Below are positions 14,831-19,522 of a stretch of 19,522 nt of DNA, piece by piece. Within the stretch, counting starts at the first letter, position 1, and each line of letters opens with the position of its first letter. The notes beneath the pieces are model-generated. The model saw nothing but the letters and a program-made list of their open reading frames with translations. It made no database searches and was not told where the DNA came from. This DNA comes from PWPS01 sp964507105 (GTDB taxonomy: Bacteria > Patescibacteriota > Minisyncoccia > Minisyncoccales > PWPS01): assembly GCA_964507105.1 (NCBI GenBank), contig CAZDOR010000011.1:1-19522 (forward strand), in the 5' to 3' direction. The position numbers and the translations under genes are program-made.

Positions 14831-15036
14831 GATTACTATAAACATCACAACTAAACCGAACCCTTTTTTTATTTTGAATTTTTAAAACTAAAAAGATGGT
14901 TTGTAATTAATATTTCAAAACTCACCCTCATCATGATACAATCAAAAAAAAGATAAAATAAAATACATGGAAAGAGAGGTAAATATCTATAATCAAAAGG
15001 ACAAATAATATTTTAAATTCAGATAGATAAACCAAT

Positions 15037-15507
15037 ATGAAGCATTCAATAAAAGCGGGGGTCGGTTTCGGAGTTACTTCCGGAATAATAACCACTCTGG
15101 GGCTTATCATGGGATTGGCTTCGGGGACTCAATCAAAAGCGGTGGTTATAGCGGGAATAGTGACGGTTGCCGTGGCGGACTCTCTTTCCGATTCGCTGGG
15201 TATTCACGTTTCCGAAGAGTCAAAAAATAGTCGTAAAAAGCACACTTGGACGTCCGCTATCTCCGCTACTTTGAGCAAGTTTTCCGTTGTAATGAGTTTT
15301 CTTGTTCCACTTCTTTTATTGGAATTTTTTTGGGCGATTGCGGTAAGTATCTTGTGGGGGTCTGTAATGCTCGGAGTGTTTAGCTATTACATGGCTGTAG
15401 AGAACAATGATACGCCCTGGAAAGTAGTCGGAGAGCACCTCTTAATAGCTGCAATAGTAGTGGTTATTACTCATTACGCAGGGCAGTTGGTTAATTTATT
15501 AGTTTAA
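15037..15507 (+). CDS. VIT1/CCC1-like membrane protein, short form
   Basis: Resembles the VIT1 family of iron and manganese transporters: GVTSGIITTLGLIMGLASG (about 13-31) fits helix 1, and VAVADSLSDSLGIHVSEES (44-62) fits the polar helix with the conserved Asp-Ser residues and the E-S motif. Five hydrophobic segments fit the length, including 80-97, 100-118 and 134-154. At 156 aa it is shorter than typical VIT1 proteins (about 230 or more), and the cytosolic metal-binding helical domain between helices 2 and 3 is reduced to a short basic loop, KNSRKKHTW. Metal transport is therefore a guess. No SD precedes the ATG at 15037. Confidence 0.68.
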   Translation: MKHSIKAGVGFGVTSGIITTLGLIMGLASGTQSKAVVIAGIVTVAVADSLSDSLGIHVSEESKNSRKKHTWTSAISATLSKFSVVMSFLVPLLLLEFFWAIAVSILWGSVMLGVFSYYMAVENNDTPWKVVGEHLLIAAIVVVITHYAGQLVNLLV

Positions 15508-15509
15508 TA

Positions 15510-15539
15510 TTGCAAAAAGAATAGATTATTTGCTATGCT
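15510..15539 (+). promoter_or_regulatory. Promoter before the membrane-anchored acidic protein gene
   Basis: TTGCAA (15510-15515), 18-base spacer, TATGCT (15534-15539) preceded by TGC, an extended -10. The start codon is at 15585, so the leader would be about 40 bases. It lies just after the stop of the VIT1-like gene. Confidence 0.5.
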
Positions 15540-15584
15540 GATTAAAAAGAAGAGTGGTTTATTATTATATTTATCTTTTAATTT

Positions 15585-16418
15585 ATGAATCCTGAACTCG
15601 AACCTGACATATATTTGAAAAATGAAAACAAAGAAAAAGATTTTGAAAAAGACTTAGAAGTAGAGCACAATCTCGAAGAGAATATCTGTCAAAAACTTAA
15701 AGAAGAGGCGAACCAAGAAGCAAGGGAGGTGCTGGAAAGTGAAGCTGACAAAACACTTTTAGAGAAAATTAAGAAAAAAGGAAAGATGGCCGCTGCGGTC
15801 GGCTTTGTGGGATTGTCCTTAATTGTTGTGGGCTGTGAAGCTGAAAGCCCCGAAAACGGAGCACCCGAAAAGGAGCAGGTTAAATATGAACAGTTGATTG
15901 AAACCAAGGAAATGGATCGGCAAGATATCGAGCAAATGTATGAGAATAGGCTTAAGCAAATAGCTGAAATAACGGAAAAAACAAAGGAAGAGGTTCATGG
16001 AGAGATGTTTTCTTTAATTCAAAAAGGTTATAGAGAGCTGGGAGAATGGAATGACAAGGAAGATCATTCCGAAATTCAGGTTCGACCGGGATATGAAACT
16101 TATAGAATTGAAGGTGAAGATCTTCAAAAACTGACCGACAGAATAGCTTTTGAGGTGACCGACAGAGTTAAAAATCACCTTGAAGAAGGATCGAAATTCT
16201 CAATAGCGGTGCGACTAACTGAAGCTCATGTAGAGGGACACTTTTCAAATTTTGTGGTTGAAGATCGCAGAGTTGCCGAAGGCCTTTTTGAACGAGTTCA
16301 GGAAGAGGAAGAAAGCGAAGGAAAAATTAATGAAGAAAAGAAGGAGGAGGTAGAAACTCAAGAAGAAGAGAAGGAAGAAAAGAACGACTCCGGAGATGTC
16401 TTACAACCACCCTTTTAA
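15585..16418 (+). CDS. Acidic coiled-coil protein with internal membrane segment and lipobox-like Cys
   Basis: No known family. Residues 1-60 are strongly acidic and helical. KIKKKGK (61-67) precedes a hydrophobic stretch MAAAVGFVGLSLIVVG (68-83) ending in C84, which together look like a lipoprotein signal (n-region, core, lipobox). About 85-245 form an acidic, helix-rich domain with predicted coiled coil and one more compact section (FSIAVRLTEAHVEGHFSNF). The C-terminus is a Glu/Lys-rich tail. If ATG 15585 is the start, the signal is internal and the N-terminal part faces the cytosol; a downstream start at ATG 15786 would make an N-terminal signal but would lack the positive residues. The DUF5663-like gene follows. 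Confidence 0.72.
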   Translation: MNPELEPDIYLKNENKEKDFEKDLEVEHNLEENICQKLKEEANQEAREVLESEADKTLLEKIKKKGKMAAAVGFVGLSLIVVGCEAESPENGAPEKEQVKYEQLIETKEMDRQDIEQMYENRLKQIAEITEKTKEEVHGEMFSLIQKGYRELGEWNDKEDHSEIQVRPGYETYRIEGEDLQKLTDRIAFEVTDRVKNHLEEGSKFSIAVRLTEAHVEGHFSNFVVEDRRVAEGLFERVQEEEESEGKINEEKKEEVETQEEEKEEKNDSGDVLQPPF

Positions 16419-16432
16419 TTAACCAAATAAAG

Positions 16433-16717
16433 ATGAAGAAGTATATATCAAAACACTTGGAAATAGAACACTTGTCCAGTGGAAGACAAGAGAAAATTTT
16501 AGAAGAATTGCAAGAGGCAATTCAGGTTAAGCTTACAGCAAAAATAATAAAAATCCTTCCGGCTGATGATAAAGAAACGTATTTCAAACTCTTGGATCAA
16601 AATAATCCCGACAAAACCAGGGAGTTTTTAATAGGCAAAATTGAAGATTATGATCAGATAGCAGAGACAACCGCCAAAGAGATTATCGATAAATTTAAAG
16701 AAAAAAGAAGAGGGTAG
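16433..16717 (+). CDS. Small DUF5663-like protein, 94 aa
   Basis: Helical, charged protein with the pattern EHLSSGRQEKILEELQEAI, then KIIKILPADDKETYFKLLDQ and TREFLIGKIEDYDQI. This resembles, from memory, DUF5663-type proteins common in Patescibacteria, where a long helix is followed by a short helical domain. No transmembrane segment and no catalytic motif. The start ATG lies 14 bases after the previous stop, so it is probably co-transcribed with the acidic membrane protein; a partner relationship is only a guess. No SD is seen. The family call is tentative, the coding call is not. Confidence 0.7.
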   Translation: MKKYISKHLEIEHLSSGRQEKILEELQEAIQVKLTAKIIKILPADDKETYFKLLDQNNPDKTREFLIGKIEDYDQIAETTAKEIIDKFKEKRRG

Positions 16718-16851
16718 TAAGCTGTAAGAGGTGTAGAAGTTATAGTTTAAAAAAATACTTGAGGCTGGGGATTAAATACAAGCTACAAAACCTAAAAAAG
16801 GATGAGCATCACTCTCTGTTTTTTTATTAATTAATTTTTAAATAAATATCA

Positions 16852-17277
16852 ATGCCCAAAAACAACAATCATTCCGTATTGGTTAACGGTGTCGTTTTTA
16901 AGGATAATGAAGTTTTAATATCTCGTCGAAGTCCGGATGAAAAACATGAGCCGGGTAGATGGACTATTCCGGGCGGAAAAGTGGACGAAAGTGAAGAAAT
17001 CGTATTTAATATTTTAGAAAAAACTTTAAAAAGAGAAATAAAAGAAGAGACCGGAGTGGAAGTGAAAAAAGACTTTCAATTGGTGACTAACAATAATTTT
17101 TACAGATCAACCGGCCAACATGTGGTAGCTATTGTTTTCAAATGTAAATGGGAGTCGGGTGAACCGAAACCTTTGGATGATACCGTCGAATGCGAATGGG
17201 CGACAAAAGAAGAAGTAAAAGATAAAAACTTTCCTCCCAACGTCAAGGATTATATTTTAAAAGCTTTCAAAATTTGA
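16852..17277 (+). CDS. Nudix hydrolase, copy B (paralogue of 8914-9339)
   Basis: Same length (141 aa) as copy A with about 26 substitutions, roughly 82% identity by hand alignment. The stretched box is preserved: G42-x5-E-x12-REIKEETGV, with both metal-binding Glu residues. Changes cluster after the box (VKKDFQ in place of VDNNFK) and in the last 25 residues, while the core strands and WTIPGGKVDES are the same. The two genes are in the same orientation, about 7.9 kb apart. Different neighbours: here a DUF5663-like gene upstream and a convergent methyltransferase downstream. Functional divergence or dosage are both possible. There is no SD before the ATG at 16852. Confidence 0.9.
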   Translation: MPKNNNHSVLVNGVVFKDNEVLISRRSPDEKHEPGRWTIPGGKVDESEEIVFNILEKTLKREIKEETGVEVKKDFQLVTNNNFYRSTGQHVVAIVFKCKWESGEPKPLDDTVECEWATKEEVKDKNFPPNVKDYILKAFKI

Positions 17278-17331
17278 TTTTATCCGATGAAGAGACTCGG
17301 TCTAATTGAAAAGTAAAAAATAATAGAGCTT

Positions 17332-17368
17332 TTAAAAGTTGAGCAAGGTAAAACTCCTTAACTTTTTC
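17332..17368. terminator. Possible bidirectional terminator between Nudix copy B and the methyltransferase
   Basis: AAAAGTT (17334-17340) can pair with AACTTTT near 17360-17366, with an interrupted inner stem AAGG/CCTT and a bulge. T-rich exits exist on both strands, but the stem is imperfect, so this is weak. Confidence 0.3.
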
Positions 17369-17379
17369 ATTAATACATA

Positions 17380-18192
17380 TTATTTTTTAGAGAAATAAGC
17401 CGCCAGTCGCTTGGATTTTAAGAGTGAATCATTTTTTTTCAGATTATTGAATCCGGGATAAGCTTTTTCAAACTTCCATCCGTTTCTTTCAAACATATTG
17501 ATAAGTTCATGAAGGCTCCATAACCGATGATTAAATTCAATTTCTTTTTTCTTAAAATTATTTTCCCCATCTTTTATTAGGTATATCCAGGTATTATATG
17601 CTCGGGAGTTTTCCAGATTCAGGGATCTTTTTTCCAGAATAATATTATCTTTAATTTGGACAAACCCCCTTTCTTCAAAATTATGAACTATCCAATCTCG
17701 ATTTATAATCTCCAAAGCAAAAAAACCGCCGGATTTTACTAAATCACTGCATTGTCGAAGAATATCTTCGTTCGTGCCCTCGTCGTAATAGCCGAAAGAC
17801 GTCCAAAGATTTATTATTCCGTCAAATAACTTTCTTTTTGAGAGACTTGCTTTTATATTTCTCATATCCGCCACTAAAAAATCAACATTATCCTGCAAAT
17901 TTTCTTTTTCAGCTCGTTTTCTTGCGGTTTTAATATAGAACTTCGATAAGTCAGTTCCGAGCACTTCAATTTCTCGTTTTGCCATTTCAATTGAGTGGCG
18001 ACCGATACCACAATTGAGATCAAGAATCCTATCGGGATTAAATCCGTTCTCATCAAGACAATCTAATAAAAAAGATACTTCCTCTTCGGCTTGAGAAACA
18101 CGTTTTTTAATTGCTGGAACAAATAACTCCGGGTTTTCTACAAAAAGTTTTTCTGTCCAATCCGTATTTTTTTCTTTTCTTTTTTTAGTCAT
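17380..18192 (-). CDS. Class I SAM-dependent methyltransferase
   Basis: Rossmann-fold methyltransferase, 270 aa, substrate unknown. Motif I is ILDLNCGIGRHS (56-67) with Asn at 60 where Gly or Ala is more usual; the post-strand-2 acidic residue is in GTDLS (79-83); VDFLVADM (103-110) follows; the INLWTSFGYY stretch is typical of the small-molecule methyltransferase group (Methyltransf_25-like). The C-terminal part has LWSLHELINMFERNGW, a standard final helix. It is not closely similar to the methyltransferase at 8249. The promoter is an extended -10 at 18214-18222. There is no SD, and the gene runs convergent to Nudix copy B. Confidence 0.85.
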   Translation of the reverse strand: MTKKRKEKNTDWTEKLFVENPELFVPAIKKRVSQAEEEVSFLLDCLDENGFNPDRILDLNCGIGRHSIEMAKREIEVLGTDLSKFYIKTARKRAEKENLQDNVDFLVADMRNIKASLSKRKLFDGIINLWTSFGYYDEGTNEDILRQCSDLVKSGGFFALEIINRDWIVHNFEERGFVQIKDNIILEKRSLNLENSRAYNTWIYLIKDGENNFKKKEIEFNHRLWSLHELINMFERNGWKFEKAYPGFNNLKKNDSLLKSKRLAAYFSKK

Positions 18193-18213
18193 AGTATTTT
18201 ATTGATTTAAATA

Positions 18214-18222
18214 ATTATAACA
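18214..18222 (-). promoter_or_regulatory. Extended -10 promoter of the minus-strand methyltransferase
   Basis: Minus strand: TGT followed directly by TATAAT (18214-18219), i.e. TGn-TATAAT. The -35 region is poor. The start codon at 18192 is 21 bases downstream of the -10. Confidence 0.55.
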
Positions 18223-18274
18223 TATATTTTTCTGCTTATATTTGAAGAGTGGCAATTTAATATTTTTTAATCTT

Positions 18275-18311
18275 AATAAAAAGTGAGGCTTCGGATTTTA
18301 TCCGAAGCCTT
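18275..18311 (-). terminator. Strong terminator of the 41-aa zinc protein gene
   Basis: Eleven-base-pair perfect stem, AGGCTTCGGAT (18286-18296 on plus) with ATCCGAAGCCT (18300-18310), three-base loop. On the minus strand it is followed by TCAC and a T-run (TTTTTATT), so it serves the minus-strand gene above it. It has no T-run on the plus side. Confidence 0.85.
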
Positions 18312-18325
18312 GTTGGGTACTAATT

Positions 18326-18451
18326 TTAATCTTTTACGTCGCCGTATGACACTCCGCCTTTGCAGGTGTCGCATCTTGAGTCTATTCTTTTCTCTTTCTC
18401 TCGTCCGCACTTACAGTATTTGCTTAAAAAACCACCTTTTTCTTTACTCAT
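18326..18451 (-). CDS. 41-aa cysteine-paired small protein, likely zinc-binding
   Basis: The sequence runs MSKEKGGFLSKYCKCG, a charged stretch, DSRCDTCKGG and ends YGDVKD. Cysteines at 13, 15, 27 and 30 make CxC ... CxxC, enough for one zinc site. I know no named family; size and charge suggest a structural or regulatory peptide. The gene is a full unit: TTGACA / 17 bp / TATAAA promoter, SD AGGAGGTGATC (a near-perfect complement of the 16S 3' end) with core 18460-18465 eight bases before ATG 18451, and a strong terminator. Such signals imply high expression. It shares paired N-terminal Cys with the 79-aa protein at 3317 but is not obviously homologous. Confidence 0.75.
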   Translation of the reverse strand: MSKEKGGFLSKYCKCGREKEKRIDSRCDTCKGGVSYGDVKD

Positions 18452-18472
18452 TTAGATCACCTCCTCATAAAC

Positions 18473-18501
18473 TTTATAAATTATATTTATATTTTTGTCA
18501 A
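18473..18501 (-). promoter_or_regulatory. Consensus promoter of the 41-aa protein gene
   Basis: Minus strand: TTGACA (18496-18501) perfect, 17-base spacer, TATAAA (18473-18478), one base off TATAAT. A short leader containing AGGAGGTGATC leads to the start at 18451. Confidence 0.85.
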
Positions 18502-18794
18502 GTTTATTTGTTTCGACAAAAACTTATTACAAGTCAGATAGAACATCTGATATAATTTATAAATATGAAAACAGTTAAACATAATTTTCTAATGAGTTGT
18601 TAATTGTATTTTATCTAATGGTTTATTATTTGGAGAACTAAAAAACGAAATAAGCGCTTCAATCAAGATAATTTGAAAGTTTTTTAAAATTGTTGTTTGT
18701 CTTGTATAGTTAACCAATATGTTTCAATTCAAAAAATTAGATAATAAAAAGTACAACGTAAAAGGAGAGACATACTTATTTTTTTATATAATTT
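18502..18794 (+). other. AT-rich gap before the CYTH gene, with weak signals only
   Basis: About 290 bases without a firm gene. An extended -10 (TGA-TATAAT, 18548-18556) is followed by a 12-codon ORF only. A TATAGT (18705-18710) is eight bases before ATG 18719, which opens a 30-codon ORF ending at 18811 that overlaps the start of the CYTH gene. AAGGAGAGA near 18760 is too far from ATG 18795 to act as its SD. No hairpin terminator or long repeat is visible. Confidence 0.35.
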
Positions 18795-19337
18795 ATGAAA
18801 AAAGAAATTGAATTAAGAGCTAAAGTTGAAAGCTTGAAAAGCATTGAAAATAAACTTGATGAATTGGGTTTTGAATCAACCGAGAGAAATTTGGTTAAAG
18901 ATCAAGTCTTTGATGACAAAAAGGAAAGCTACCGTAAAAAAGGATCAATGATTAGATTAAGAACTATAAATAATAAAAGGCATCTCTTTGCCTACAAAGG
19001 ACCTTCTAAAATAGAAAAGTATAAGATTAGAGAAGAATCCGAGTTAGAGATTTCAAATCCGGAGAAATTAGAGGAAATTTTGAAAAAAATAGGATTACGA
19101 GTGACTTTCGAAATGGAAAAAAAGAGAAAAACTTATTATGGGGATGGTTGCAAGATTGAGCTGGACCAATATCCCGTTTTAGGTTTTTTTGTAGAGATAG
19201 AGGGTCGTCCCGAACAGATAGAAAAAATGATAAGTAAGCTTGATGTGAAAAGAGATAAATTCAACAGCCGCTCTTTGGATTTTTATATAAATAAGAAAGA
19301 AAAAGAAATTGGTGAAAAAGTTGAGCTAAAGTTTTAA
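18795..19337 (+). CDS. CYTH-domain protein, class IV adenylate cyclase (CyaB)-like
   Basis: Canonical CYTH protein, 180 aa, of the CyaB / ThTPase superfamily that handles triphosphorylated substrates with Mg or Mn. Motifs in order: EIELRAKV at 4-11 (ExExR form), a central DQVFDD, IRLRTINN with paired Arg, LFAYKGP with the substrate Lys, REESELEI, KKRKTYY, the metal-binding KIELDQYPVLGFFVEIEG block, and a closing RSLDFYI. All acidic and basic tunnel residues expected of an active enzyme are present. It has the usual size, unlike the longer divergent copy at 627. ATG 18795 is used; there is no SD. Whether it makes cAMP or cleaves triphosphates is not decidable here. Confidence 0.85.
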   Translation: MKKEIELRAKVESLKSIENKLDELGFESTERNLVKDQVFDDKKESYRKKGSMIRLRTINNKRHLFAYKGPSKIEKYKIREESELEISNPEKLEEILKKIGLRVTFEMEKKRKTYYGDGCKIELDQYPVLGFFVEIEGRPEQIEKMISKLDVKRDKFNSRSLDFYINKKEKEIGEKVELKF

Positions 19338-19397
19338 AAGCGGGATTTTAAGGCGGGTTAATTGTGCGAAGCTAAAAACCAATTAAAAGAAAAGAAT

Positions 19398-19522
19398 ATG
19401 AATGATAAAGCATTATTAAAAAGAGCAGAAAGACTTCATGAAGAAGCCCAGAGGATTATTAATGACCTGGGCCTTATTACTTTTTTAGAGCGGATTTCAG
19501 ATCCGGTATTGATTGGTAGTGC
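19398..19522 (+). CDS. N-terminal fragment, possible nucleotidyltransferase-family protein
   Basis: Open from ATG 19398 to the window end, 41 codons plus two bases. It reads MNDKALLKRAERLHEEAQRI, then a LGLITFLER segment and DPVLIGS. A helix followed by a strand ending in G-S resembles the start of small nucleotidyltransferase-like proteins, where a G-S motif opens the active site, but the diagnostic D-x-D region lies outside the window. It follows the CYTH gene by 60 bases. Coding is likely; the family is a guess. Confidence 0.5.
   Translation, partial: MNDKALLKRAERLHEEAQRIINDLGLITFLERISDPVLIGS

Noticed and set aside
14934..14999. Extended -10 TGA-TACAAT followed by a 13-codon ORF starting at 14966
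   Set aside because: Very short, no SD, and the -35 is poor; probably part of the leader of the VIT1-like gene if anything.
8914..17277. Nudix copies as ends of a mobile element
   Set aside because: No transposase, integrase, terminal inverted repeat or target duplication is visible between or around them.
18283..18555. 90-codon open frame on the plus strand, rich in Leu/Arg/Ser
   Set aside because: It lies antisense to the 41-aa gene with its promoter, SD and terminator, and has no SD or promoter of its own; composition is that of a shadow frame.

Overview
This is an AT-rich bacterial stretch of densely packed, mostly short genes. The sigma-70-type promoters, Rho-independent terminators and bacterial GreA, GuaA and Tmk homologues argue against an archaeon. 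Several genes end in TGA, so UGA is a stop codon here and the recoded Gracilibacteria/SR1-type code is excluded. Compact genes, many small proteins of unknown family, a stretched-Nudix-box hydrolase in two copies and a small protein resembling DUF5663 together suggest a Patescibacteria/CPR-like organism. That placement is inference; no rRNA or tRNA was found to test it.

Layout. 1-563: the 3' end of a UV-damage endonuclease (UvsE) gene, then a self-contained small membrane-protein gene with a consensus promoter, strong SD and terminator. 627-3191: a divergent CYTH protein overlapping an alkyladenine DNA glycosylase, then a MATE efflux pump. 3262-5185: a small zinc-ribbon protein on the minus strand, then two membrane-anchored extracytoplasmic enzymes, a YibQ-type divergent polysaccharide deacetylase and a SagB-type nitroreductase. 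5364-8244: thymidylate kinase-like tmk (minus) diverging from a pyrE-like phosphoribosyltransferase overlapping guaA, a nucleotide-metabolism block. 8249-10774: a SAM methyltransferase, Nudix hydrolase, PfkB kinase and GreA-type factor, closed by a bidirectional terminator. 10827-11432: a 50-aa candidate gene on the minus strand and a small membrane protein. 11424-13336: a MacB/LolCDE-like ABC ATPase-permease pair on the minus strand. 13422-16717: a membrane protein of unknown family, a NodB deacetylase, a VIT1-like membrane protein, a membrane-anchored acidic protein and a DUF5663-like protein. 16852-19522: a second copy of the Nudix gene (about 82% identical protein), a minus-strand SAM methyltransferase, a 41-aa four-cysteine protein with textbook expression signals, a canonical CYTH protein and the start of an unfinished gene.

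The recognisable genes cover DNA repair (UvsE, AAG), nucleotide synthesis and clean-up (Tmk, PRTase, GuaA, Nudix, PfkB, CYTH), cell-envelope carbohydrate modification (two deacetylases) and export (MATE, MacB-like). No phage, IS element, CRISPR array or obvious defence island is visible. The most unusual signals are three tiny genes with near-perfect promoters, SD sequences and terminators, set among genes that mostly show no SD at all; two of the tiny products carry paired cysteines. The direct Nudix duplication and the divergent CYTH copy are also notable.
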